Position numbers and translations under genes: made by a program
The notes under the pieces: generated by a model
What the model was told of the DNA's origin: nothing
The model's input: only the letters and a program-made list of their open reading frames with translations
The model's database searches: none
In this document: positions 6,755 to 13,754 of the stretch, piece after piece
Layout of the letters: each line of letters begins with the position of its first letter
Numbering within the stretch: position 1 is the stretch's first letter
DNA from: Thermohalobaculum sp050330995
GTDB lineage: Bacteria; Pseudomonadota; Alphaproteobacteria; Rhodobacterales; Rhodobacteraceae
Length of the DNA stretch: 20,708 nt
Assembly: GCA_050330995.1 (NCBI GenBank)
Contig: JBHJHI010000085.1
Span: 1 to 20,708, forward strand
Reading direction: 5' to 3'

Positions 6755-7584
6755 TCCGCCCAAGACCATCCCGAGGTCGGCCTGACGCATGGGCGTTGCG
6801 GGGCGCGCGAATGGGAACGCGACGCCGCACCCCGCTGCAGGCCGACCGGCGACACCGGCCCCTGGATCGGATGGGAGCATCGCTCCGGGCGTCCGCCTGC
6901 AGCGTCGCAGGTCCGGGACGGGCAAGCCCTACGCGCAGGCGATAGCTTCGGGACGGTCCGCTTTCGCAAGCTCGCTTGGCGATAATCCAGCACCCGGGCG
7001 TGGGTGGTCTCTGGTCGCGACACATTGCGCGCCACGATGCCGCCGCGTCGGGCTACAAGCGGGCTGTCGGTGGCCGCGCCGCTCACGATCCACGGGCTGC
7101 CGCCTTCGCGCGCGCCCTGCTCGATACGGATGATCCGGCCGCGCACGCGCCATAGCGACGAGGGTCCCACCTGGCCGCGCACGGGTCCGGGCGATCTGCG
7201 CCGGGTTCCGATCGCGGCGCCGGGGTGAAGGCACTGCGGAGGCGGGGGTAGGGGAGTGGGCTCCCACGTCCGAGGCGGGCCAGACCTCCCCGTTTGTAAG
7301 CCGCGATGCCGGCGAGCGCGCCGTCGCCCGCGCTGATCCGGAGCGCCGTCGAGAACCCGCGCGGAGTGTCCCGGAGGTTGGCGCGGCGCGCTTGGCCATC
7401 TGCCGATCGGGGTGCTCAGCGCCTGCCTGATCGGCTGGATCGAGGAGGGCTCGCGGGACCGGCGACGCACCGCGCGTCCCGACGGCTCGGACGGCGCCGG
7501 GAGGAGACGACGGGCCGGTCCCGTGCCCGGGATTTCGCGAGATCCGGTCGCGGCCGCTACGCTTCGGGAACGCTCGACCGCGCC
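6755..7584. other. Degenerate region without an intact gene
   Basis: There is no open frame with convincing motifs on either strand, and composition is less GC-rich than in neighbouring genes. Two short patches look protein-like but are too weak to call: a PAS-like stretch on the minus strand (about 7180-7090) and a membrane-like patch LGHLPIGVLSACLIGW on the plus strand (about 7391-7440). With the adjacent CheB remnant this suggests a stretch of gene decay. Confidence 0.45.
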
Positions 7585-8472
7585 TCAGGGACCGCCGAGA
7601 CGCAGGAGGGCGACGGCGAACCAGACGATCGAGAGGCCCGCCACGACCTGGAGGGAGGGCGCCGCGACCGTCATGACGCCGAGCCTGCCCGACGAGGCGT
7701 GGGCGAGCCCGCGCGCCGCGACGCTCGACACCGCGACGAGCCCCGTCAGCGCGGCGACGCCGAGCCCCATGACCACGACCGCCGCGGCGCCCGCGAGCGC
7801 GATGTCCATCTGCCAGGCGATCACCAGGAGGAACAGCGCGCCGGTGCAGGGCCGCATCGCGATGCCGAGGATCAGCGCCACGGCCTCGCGGGGCGAGCCG
7901 AGCCGGGCGACCGCCTCGGGAGCGGGGCCATGGGCGTGGCAGCCGCAGCTCTTCCGGGCCTGCGTCGCCGCCCGCGGCGTGGCGCGGCGCCACAGGGCCC
8001 GTGTCCCGCGCCAGGCGAGCACGGCGCCGATGACGGCGATCGCGAGGTAGCTGCCCGGCGCGAGATAGTCCTCCGCCAGCGCCGTGACCTGCGCGGCCGA
8101 GGCTTCCAGGAGGAAGAAGCCGCCGTAGACGAGCAGGATCGCCCAGAGCGCCTGCACGAGGCTGGAGACCAGCGCGACGCCGAGAAGGCGGGGCGCCGAC
8201 ACGGCCGAGCCGAGCCCCACGCCGCCGAGGACGAATTTGCCGTGGCCGGGTCCGAGCGCGTGGACGAAGCCGTAGGCGCCGGCCGCGGCGAGGAGGGCGA
8301 GCCACGCGTCCGGCCGGCCGGTGCGCAGCGCCCGCACGGCGGCGGCCATTTCGTTCTGGAAGGCGCGCTGCTCGGCGACGGCCCAGCGCGCGACGTCGGC
8401 GTAGACGTCCTGTCCGGCCGAGAGGGCGATCCCCAGAAGAGCCAGGGCCGCGACGAGAAGGCTCAGTCGCAT
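7585..8472 (-). CDS. NicO/RcnA-type nickel/cobalt (or zinc) permease
   Basis: This 295-residue inner-membrane transporter of the NicO family is related to RcnA and UreH-type proteins. Motifs are H71-ALGPGHGK in the second membrane segment and RPCTGAL (207-213) in a later one, both diagnostic for NicO. About six to seven hydrophobic segments are visible. A short cytoplasmic or periplasmic CGCHAH (176-181) replaces the long His loop of RcnA. Its start overlaps the end of the DUF1007 gene by 10 nt, and DUF1007-NicO pairs are common. Family members transport nickel or cobalt. As the last gene of a Zur-type znuA operon, this one may move zinc or a substitute metal instead (inference). Direction, import or export, cannot be read from sequence. 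Confidence 0.88.
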   Translation of the reverse strand: MRLSLLVAALALLGIALSAGQDVYADVARWAVAEQRAFQNEMAAAVRALRTGRPDAWLALLAAAGAYGFVHALGPGHGKFVLGGVGLGSAVSAPRLLGVALVSSLVQALWAILLVYGGFFLLEASAAQVTALAEDYLAPGSYLAIAVIGAVLAWRGTRALWRRATPRAATQARKSCGCHAHGPAPEAVARLGSPREAVALILGIAMRPCTGALFLLVIAWQMDIALAGAAAVVVMGLGVAALTGLVAVSSVAARGLAHASSGRLGVMTVAAPSLQVVAGLSIVWFAVALLRLGGP

Positions 8473-9116
8473 GCGAGGACCACGCGGTCCGCGAACAGCG
8501 CGCCGACGTCCGCGACCGCCGGCGTCTCCTCGCGGCCGAGGTCGAACAGCGAGGTCTGCATCGCCGAGAGCCGGGCGTCCGGCTCGAACGGGATCACGCG
8601 CGCCGCGCAGCCCTCGGTGCCGGTCGGGGACGGCGCCTCGGCGACCGAGACGGCGTAGTAGTAGGTGGCCTCGTAGACCGACACCTCGGCCTCCCCGTCG
8701 TCGAGCGCGACGGGGGCCGGCAGCCGGCGGGTGAAGCGCACCTCGAGCCGGCCGTCGACGAGGCGCACGCCGAGCCCGGAGGGCCGGTCGAGCGCGATCG
8801 TCTCGCCTGCGACCTTCAGCCTCTCGAACCCGTCGAAATCGTCCGGCCAGTCGCCGAACTGTCGGGCGAGGTGGCGGCGCGCCGCCTCGTCGAGGCGACC
8901 CTCGGCGTCCGGGGCGAAGCCCTCGGCGGAGAGCGTGTAGAGCGTCTCGAACGCGTCGAAGCGCCAGGTGATCTCCAGCGCCTCCAGTTCTCGCCCGTCG
9001 TCGAGGACGAAGTCGACGCCGGCGTCGACGAAGACGTGGGGATGGGCGGCGGCCGGCGGCGCCATCGGCAGTGCCGCGAGCAGCACCGCCGCGGCGATGA
9101 GGCGGGATCGGATCAT
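8463..9116 (-). CDS. DUF1007 periplasmic protein, partner of NicO permease
   Basis: This 217-residue protein has a clear signal peptide with cleavage expected after PPAAA (residue 24), so the mature protein begins with HPHVFVD, the conserved start of DUF1007 proteins. An N-terminal HPH right after cleavage is a likely metal ligand pair. Further on are the family features ITWRFD (about 49-54) and YYYAVSV. Family members sit next to NicO-type nickel/cobalt permeases and are thought to be their periplasmic metal-binding partner (context-based family knowledge). The ATG overlaps the stop of the COG0523 GTPase by 4 nt (9113-9116), and its own end overlaps the permease start, so all three genes are translationally coupled. 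Confidence 0.87.
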   Translation of the reverse strand: MIRSRLIAAAVLLAALPMAPPAAAHPHVFVDAGVDFVLDDGRELEALEITWRFDAFETLYTLSAEGFAPDAEGRLDEAARRHLARQFGDWPDDFDGFERLKVAGETIALDRPSGLGVRLVDGRLEVRFTRRLPAPVALDDGEAEVSVYEATYYYAVSVAEAPSPTGTEGCAARVIPFEPDARLSAMQTSLFDLGREETPAVADVGALFADRVVLACD

Positions 9117-10177
9117 GAGGCGGCGATCCTCGACGGCGGCGATGCCTCGCGGAAGGGGCGAAGCTCGGGAAGGAAGCGATACAGCATCCCGGGCGCGTTG
9201 TCGCGTCCCGGACCGCTCACGATGGCGACGATCCGGGTCCCGCCGACCCCCGTGGGCCAGCCGTCGAGGAGGCGCGGCGGGCTCGTCGCGTGGCCGACCA
9301 CGTGCAGCACGCGCGGCGCGTCCGGGTGTCCCGCGATCTCGACCAGGCCCTTCGCCCGCAGGAGGTCCGCGCCGAAGGATGACTGGAGCGCCGCGATCGC
9401 CTGCTCCAGCGCCCGGGGGTCGACGGGGCCGGTGGCCGAGAAGCAGAAGGCCGAGGCGGTGTCGCCGTGCCGGTGACGATGCCCGTGCGCCCCGTCCCGG
9501 TGGTCGCCCTCGTCGAACGCCAGCCAGCCGCGGACGTCGGGCGGCTTGCCGGCCGGATCGAAGGCCGCCAGCGAGAACACCACCGCCGCCGTCGCCTCGC
9601 CGACGTCCAGAACACGGGCGTTCGGATTGCGCCGGCCGAGCGCGGCTCGCAGCGCCGCGACGTCGCGGCGCGAGGCGGGGTCGTGCGCGAGGTCGGCCTT
9701 GGTCACCAGCAGCAGATCGGCGACGGCGACCTGACGCGCGGCCTCCGCGAAGCGCTCGATCGCGCCCGCGCCGTGCACCGCGTCGACGAGCGTCACGACG
9801 CCGTTCAGGGCGAAGCGCTCCAGCATCGCGTCGCTTGTCATGAAGGTCTGGAGAAGCGGCGCGGGGTCGGCGAGGCCGGTCGTCTCGATCACCACGCGCG
9901 AGAAGCTCGGGCCGACACCCCGGGCGGCCTCGTCCGCGAGGCGCAGGAGCGCGAGACGCACGTCGCCCGAGACGGTGCAGCACAGACACCCGACCGACAT
10001 CGCGAAGGCGCGCTCGTCCGCGCGGGCGACCAGCGCGCCGTCGACGCCGGCCTCGCCGAACTCGTTGACGATGACGGCCGTGTCACCGAAGCCCGGCTCG
10101 GCCATCAGCCGGTTCAGGAGCGTGGTCTTGCCGGCGCCGAGGAAGCCCGTGAGGACGGTGACGGGGATGCGGGTCAT
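9113..10177 (-). CDS. COG0523 (CobW/ZigA-type) GTPase, probable zinc metallochaperone
   Basis: This 354-residue G3E-family GTPase carries Walker A GFLGAGKTT (11-19), NEFGE (38-42), the metal motif C64-L-C66-C67, the Walker B-like ETTGLADP (98-105) and the guanine-specificity motif TKAD (159-162). A His-rich linker HGHRHRHGD (231-239) precedes the C-terminal CobW_C domain. COG0523 members hand metals to target proteins, and those in Zur regulons deliver zinc during starvation (for example ZigA, YeiR, ZNG1). Its position in the znuA operon supports zinc rather than cobalamin biosynthesis. The start is set by the 4-nt overlap with the DUF6525 stop (10174-10177) and conserved family length. Confidence 0.93.
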   Translation of the reverse strand: MTRIPVTVLTGFLGAGKTTLLNRLMAEPGFGDTAVIVNEFGEAGVDGALVARADERAFAMSVGCLCCTVSGDVRLALLRLADEAARGVGPSFSRVVIETTGLADPAPLLQTFMTSDAMLERFALNGVVTLVDAVHGAGAIERFAEAARQVAVADLLLVTKADLAHDPASRRDVAALRAALGRRNPNARVLDVGEATAAVVFSLAAFDPAGKPPDVRGWLAFDEGDHRDGAHGHRHRHGDTASAFCFSATGPVDPRALEQAIAALQSSFGADLLRAKGLVEIAGHPDAPRVLHVVGHATSPPRLLDGWPTGVGGTRIVAIVSGPGRDNAPGMLYRFLPELRPFREASPPSRIAAS

Positions 10178-10581
10178 CGGGCCCGTGGCCTCGCGCCGGT
10201 GCGCGGCCTCGACGCTCCCGCCCCGGCCGGCCGAGCGCGGTCGGGCGGGCGGCGCTCTCTCTCGGTGACGAGAAGGCGCCGCCCTTCGTCGGTGGCGAGC
10301 AGGCGCCGCTCCTTGTCAGTGGCGAGCAGGCGCTGCTCGATGGCCGAGAGCCGCGCGAGCGCCGCCGGGCGGTCGCCGCCCGTGCGCCCGAGCGCGCCCG
10401 CGAAGGCGCGCGCGACCGAACGCGGGCTCCAGGGCAGGCTGGCGCTCGCGAGCCAGCGGCGCAGGTCGGCCGGCAGCGCGTCGAAGACGGCCATCGCGTC
10501 GCCGCGACGCGGGCGCACGCGCAGGCGAGTGCGCCCGAGGTTCGAGCGCGTCCCGCGCGGCATCCGCCCGGCTGTCGTCAC
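10174..10581 (-). CDS. DUF6525-like small protein with repeated C-terminus
   Basis: The protein has 135 residues from the GTG at 10581. The conserved core reads RTRLRVRPRRGDAM, then FDALPADLRRWLA and LPWSPRSVARA, which I recognise as the Rhodobacterales DUF6525 family; function unknown. I chose GTG at 10581 because GAGG lies seven bases upstream and it overlaps the TGA of the DUF1826 gene (GTGA). ATG at 10563 is an alternative giving 129 residues. The tail holds three 9-residue repeats (RLLATDKER, RLLATDEGR, RLLVTERER; residues 84-110) followed by a basic, Pro/Ala-rich end not typical of the family core. It sits between DUF1826 and the COG0523 GTPase with overlapping ends, so it belongs to the zinc operon. 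Confidence 0.75.
   Translation of the reverse strand: MTTAGRMPRGTRSNLGRTRLRVRPRRGDAMAVFDALPADLRRWLASASLPWSPRSVARAFAGALGRTGGDRPAALARLSAIEQRLLATDKERRLLATDEGRRLLVTERERRPPDRARPAGAGASRPRTGARPRAR
10252..10332 (-). repeat. Three 27-bp tandem repeats inside the DUF6525 gene
   Basis: Three imperfect in-frame 27-bp units encode RLLATDKER, RLLATDEGR and RLLVTERER. The shared core GGTGGCGAGCAGGCG, with one or two substitutions, is visible on the plus strand in each unit. The copies keep the reading frame, so copy number may vary without breaking the protein. Confidence 0.75.
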
Positions 10582-11207
10582 GTCGACGCCTCGTCGTCGG
10601 GGTCGAGCGCGAGCAGGAGGCGCGTCGCGGTCTCGTCCTCCACCGCCGGCGAGCGGTGCACCAGCGCGGTGCGCTCGGCACCCGGCCAGGCGCTGCCGCG
10701 CAGCACCGCGACCGTGCCGCGGGGCAGGCTCTCGATCCGGGTCGGCGCGCCGCCCGCGCCAGCAGGGCCGATCAGGGTTCCCGCGCCGCGGTAGGCGCAC
10801 AGGAGCCGCGCGCGCACGGCGTCGGCGTGCCAGCGCGGGCAGGTCGCTCGGCGCACGACGGCGAGGCGCAGCTCGAGGCGGGCCACCGCCATCAGATCGG
10901 AGAAGCGCCGCGCGAGCGCTGCGACGTCGGCGGCGAGGAAGGCGATCGCCGCCTCGGGCGTGCCCGCGGCGCGACCGGCCGCCGCGACCGCCTCGGCGGC
11001 GTCGGCCGGGGCGAGCGTCGTCCGACACGCCGGCAGGGCCGAGGGGGACGCGGCATCGAGGGCGGCTGCGGCGTCCGCCGGCAGCCTCCGCTCCCAGAGC
11101 GCCGCGCCGATGCCCGGCGCGCGAAGAGCGTCGAGACCGTCCGGACCGGGCACGCGCGCGATGCGGTCGGCCGTCGCCGGGGCGGAGGTGGCGTCGAGAA
11201 GGGTCAT
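10578..11207 (-). CDS. DUF1826 family protein
   Basis: This 209-residue protein is predicted to be cytoplasmic, with no signal peptide. The DUF1826 core is RLELRLAVVRR, then CPRWHADAVRARLLCAYRG-GT (123-144) and the C-terminal LVHRSP (182-187). The arrangement H127-x-D129 ... H184-R185 recalls the facial triad of Fe(II)/2-oxoglutarate oxygenases, but this is only a pattern match. I recall DUF1826 genes next to COG0523 GTPases and zinc uptake genes in proteobacteria, which is the context here. The start at 11207 lies 40 bases after the znuA stop, and a purine stretch GAGAGA upstream may serve as a loose ribosome binding site. Its stop overlaps the GTG of the DUF6525 gene. Confidence 0.86.
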   Translation of the reverse strand: MTLLDATSAPATADRIARVPGPDGLDALRAPGIGAALWERRLPADAAAALDAASPSALPACRTTLAPADAAEAVAAAGRAAGTPEAAIAFLAADVAALARRFSDLMAVARLELRLAVVRRATCPRWHADAVRARLLCAYRGAGTLIGPAGAGGAPTRIESLPRGTVAVLRGSAWPGAERTALVHRSPAVEDETATRLLLALDPDDEAST

Positions 11208-11247
11208 GGCGGGGTTCTCTCGCGACCGTTGGCAGCCGTAGGGCGCG

Positions 11248-12339
11248 TCAGCTCTCGGGGCCGAGGCAGTCGACGAGGTTGTCGGCCAGCGCGGTCATGA
11301 GGCGCGGGTAGAGATCGGGCCCCGGCTCGAGCCCGGCGCCGAGGGGATCGAGCGAGCCCACGTCGGCGTCGGTGTCCTCCACGACCGTCTCGACGAGGTC
11401 GGGGGCGAACTGCGGCTCGCGAAAGACGCAGGCGGCGCCCAGATCCTCGATCTTCTCGCGGATCTCGCTCAGGCGCCGCGCGCCGGGGCGGCGGTCCGGG
11501 CTGATCGTCACCGAGCCGACGGCGGCGAGGTCGTAGCGGCGCTCGAAGTAGTGATAGGCGTCGTGGAACACGATGTAGGGCACGTCCGCCACCGGCGCGA
11601 GGCGCTCGGCGATAGCGGCGTCGGTCTCGGTGATGCGCGCGTCGAGCGCCTCGGCGTTGGCGCGGTAGGCCTCGGCGTTGGCCGGATCGAGCGCGGCGAG
11701 GCGCTCGGCGAGGGCGGCGACGATCGCGCGGGCGTTGTCGGGGTCGAGCCAGACGTGCGGATCGATACGCCGCTCGTCCATGGCGTGGGCGTCGTGGCCG
11801 CCCTCGGCCGCGCTGTGCTCGTCGTGGCCGCCCTCGGCCGCGTGATCGTCGCCGTGGCCGCCCCCGGCCTCGCCGTGCGCCTCGTCGCCGTGCCCTTCGG
11901 CTTCGTCGTGGCCGTCTTCGGCGGCGTGATCGTCGCCGTGCGCCTCGTCGTGGCCGTGCTCGTGCGCGTGGCCCTCCCAAGTGCCGCCCTCGCGGTTGGC
12001 GAGCACGTCGAGACCGTCGAGCCGGATCAGTCGCAGCACCGCCTCCTCGCGCGCGATGCTGGCGACGGGGCGCTCCAGGAAGCTCTCCAGCACGGGGCCG
12101 ACCCAGACCACCAGATCGGCTTCCTCCAGCGCGGCCGCCTCGGAAGGGGCGAGGCTGTAGGTGTGCGGCGACTGCCCGCCCTCGACCAGGAGGCGCGGCT
12201 CGGCCACGCCTTCCATCACGCCGGCGACGAGGGCGTGCACGGGCGGGATGCTGGCGATCACCGCCGGCGCGGCCATGGCGGGCGCGGCCGGCGCGGCGAG
12301 AGCGGCGGCCATCAGCGCACGGGAAAGGGATCGGGACAT
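11248..12339 (-). CDS. znuA: Zinc ABC transporter periplasmic binding protein ZnuA
   Basis: This 363-residue cluster A-I binding protein captures zinc in the periplasm for ZnuBC. It has a signal peptide with cleavage near AMA-A (residue 23). Zinc ligands by family pattern are H59 (QSPHTY), H195 (DPHVWLD), H259 (FHDAYHYF) and the acidic residue in SLDPLG (D331). Cys304 and Cys359 match the disulfide pair of ZnuA. A long His/Asp/Glu-rich loop at about 124-185 is typical of ZnuA and thought to act in zinc acquisition. It is divergent from zur-znuCB across the palindrome at 12382-12393 and is the first gene of a six-gene minus-strand operon. Confidence 0.96.
   Translation of the reverse strand: MSRSLSRALMAAALAAPAAPAMAAPAVIASIPPVHALVAGVMEGVAEPRLLVEGGQSPHTYSLAPSEAAALEEADLVVWVGPVLESFLERPVASIAREEAVLRLIRLDGLDVLANREGGTWEGHAHEHGHDEAHGDDHAAEDGHDEAEGHGDEAHGEAGGGHGDDHAAEGGHDEHSAAEGGHDAHAMDERRIDPHVWLDPDNARAIVAALAERLAALDPANAEAYRANAEALDARITETDAAIAERLAPVADVPYIVFHDAYHYFERRYDLAAVGSVTISPDRRPGARRLSEIREKIEDLGAACVFREPQFAPDLVETVVEDTDADVGSLDPLGAGLEPGPDLYPRLMTALADNLVDCLGPES
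11791..11842 (-). repeat. 22-bp direct repeat in the His-rich loop of znuA
   Basis: The 22 bases at 11791-11812 recur identically at 11821-11842 (30-bp period), encoding AAEGGHDEH-type units. Partial copies continue to about 11950. Such repeats could let the His loop grow or shrink. Confidence 0.8.
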
Positions 12340-12362
12340 GGGCTGGACCTCCGCCGGTTCGG

Positions 12363-12397
12363 TTGGCTCGTTCGATGCGTGATGTTATAACATACGT
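12363..12397 (+). promoter_or_regulatory. Divergent znuA / zur-znuCB control region with Zur-like box
   Basis: The perfect 12-bp palindrome ATGTTATAACAT (12382-12393) is the AT-rich core expected for a Zur operator. On the plus strand, TTGGCT (12363-12368), a 17-nt spacer and TATAAC (12386-12391) form a promoter whose -10 lies inside the box. Its transcript would begin at about 12398, the first base of the zur ATG, predicting a leaderless zur mRNA. On the minus strand a perfect TTGACA (12404-12399) is a candidate -35 for znuA, though its -10 is weak. Zinc-loaded Zur bound here would block both directions. Confidence 0.78.
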
Positions 12398-12958
12398 ATG
12401 TCAAGCCGCGACACGCTCCCGCCCGACACGGTCCTGGCCACCTTCGCCCGCCGCGCGCACGATCGGCGTGCCCGCGTCGCCGCCGGCCTCGCCGCCGCCG
12501 AGCGGCTGTGCGCCGCCGAGGCGGCCCTGCTCACGCCGCAGCGCCGGCGCGTGCTCGAACTGCTCCTCGCCGCCGGCCGGCCGCTGCGCGCCTACGCGCT
12601 GGTGGATCGTCTGGCCGCGGGCGGGCACGGCGTGGCGCCGATGACGGTCTACCGCGCGCTCGACTTCCTGCTCGCGCACGGCCTGGTCCACCGCATCGAG
12701 AGCCTGGCCGCCTACGTCGCCTGCGCTCGGCTGCCCGAGCCGCACCCCGCGCCGCCCCGCAAGCCGCACGGGGGCTACTTCCTGCTCTGCGACGGCTGCG
12801 GGGCGGCGGCCGAGATCGAGGCGCCGAGCCTCGACGCCGCCGCGGCCGAGGCCGCGCGCCCGCTCGCCTTCCGCATCGATCGGCTGACGCTGGAGGTGCA
12901 CGGCCTCTGTCGCGCCTGCGGCGGCGGGGACGACGAGGGAGGCGGCGATGCGCGCTGA
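12398..12958 (+). CDS. zur: Zinc uptake regulator Zur (Fur family)
   Basis: This 186-residue Fur-family repressor has an N-terminal winged helix with TPQRRRVLELL (46-56) and the recognition segment APMTVYRALDFL (80-91). The C-terminal half carries C131-x2-C134 and C171-x2-C174, the structural Cys4 zinc site, plus H98, H124 and H168 as candidate sensory ligands. The N-terminus is about 40 residues longer than in typical Fur. With zinc bound, Zur represses zinc uptake genes. It is encoded with znuCB, and the Zur-like box lies only 4 bases upstream, so it should repress itself. No Shine-Dalgarno fits before the ATG, consistent with a leaderless message. Its end overlaps znuC by 11 nt. Confidence 0.93.
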   Translation: MSSRDTLPPDTVLATFARRAHDRRARVAAGLAAAERLCAAEAALLTPQRRRVLELLLAAGRPLRAYALVDRLAAGGHGVAPMTVYRALDFLLAHGLVHRIESLAAYVACARLPEPHPAPPRKPHGGYFLLCDGCGAAAEIEAPSLDAAAAEAARPLAFRIDRLTLEVHGLCRACGGGDDEGGGDAR

Positions 12959-13754
12959 GGCCGAGGCGCCGCTCGTCGCCGTCGAAGGCGCGTCCCTCGC
13001 GCTCGGCGGACGGCCGGTGCTCAGCGACGTCGACCTCGACGTGCGCTCGGGCGAGATCGTCACGCTGATCGGGCCGAACGGGGCGGGCAAGACCACGCTC
13101 TTGCGCCTCGTGCTCGGGCTGTCGACGCCCGACGCGGGGGTCGTGCGCCGCCGGCCCGGCGTCGCCTTCGGCTACGTGCCCCAGCGCTTCGCCGCGGACC
13201 CGACGCTGCCGATGACGGTGGCGCGCTTCCTCGCGCTGCCGCGTCCGCACCCCGCCGGGGCGATCGAGGCCGCGCTCGCCGAGGTCGGCGCCGCCGGGCT
13301 CGGCGGCCGGGCGCTCCACGCCCTCTCGGGCGGCGAGGGCCAGCGCGTGCTGCTCGCGCGCGCGCTCTTGCGCCGGCCCGATCTCCTGGTGCCCGACGAG
13401 CCCGTGCAGGGCGTGGACGTCGGCGGGCAGATCGCGCTCTTCGAGCTGATCGCGAGCCTGCGCCGCCGGCACGGCTTCGCGGTGCTGATGGTCAGCCACG
13501 ACCTGCACCTCGTCATGCGCGCGACCGACCGCGTGGTCTGCCTCGACGGCCACGTCTGCTGCACCGGCACGCCGCGCGCGGTCGGCGAGCGGGCGGAGTA
13601 CCGCGCCCTCTTCGGCGAGGCGGCCGCGCGCGTGCTCGCCGTCTACGCGCACGCGCACGACCAGGCCCACGACGAGGCGGGCCGCGCCGTCGCGCCGGAG
13701 GCAGGCGTCGAGGGCGCGCCGAGACCCGCCGAGGGCGCCGATGTTCGAGGCTGA
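12948..13754 (+). CDS. znuC: Zinc ABC transporter ATPase ZnuC
   Basis: This 268-residue ATPase powers zinc import through ZnuB. It shows Walker A GPNGAGKTT (42-50), Q-loop VPQRF, signature LSGGEGQR (126-133), Walker B LLVPDEPVQGVD (146-157) and the switch His184 in VSHD. Pro149 stands where most ABC ATPases have Leu, Met or Phe just before the catalytic DE, which is unusual but leaves catalytic residues intact. The C-terminal tail has HAHDQAHDEA, a small His cluster common in ZnuC. GGAGG five bases upstream of the ATG supports the start. It overlaps zur by 11 nt and znuB by 14 nt. Confidence 0.95.
   Translation: MRAEAEAPLVAVEGASLALGGRPVLSDVDLDVRSGEIVTLIGPNGAGKTTLLRLVLGLSTPDAGVVRRRPGVAFGYVPQRFAADPTLPMTVARFLALPRPHPAGAIEAALAEVGAAGLGGRALHALSGGEGQRVLLARALLRRPDLLVPDEPVQGVDVGGQIALFELIASLRRRHGFAVLMVSHDLHLVMRATDRVVCLDGHVCCTGTPRAVGERAEYRALFGEAAARVLAVYAHAHDQAHDEAGRAVAPEAGVEGAPRPAEGADVRG

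Noticed and set aside
7090..7180. PAS-like patch on the minus strand (GRIIRIEQGA followed by SGAATD)
   Set aside because: Too short and interrupted to call a domain; kept only as a hint for the decayed region.
7391..7440. Membrane-protein-like patch on the plus strand (LGHLPIGVLSACLIGW)
   Set aside because: A single hydrophobic run without start, ribosome binding site or continuation.
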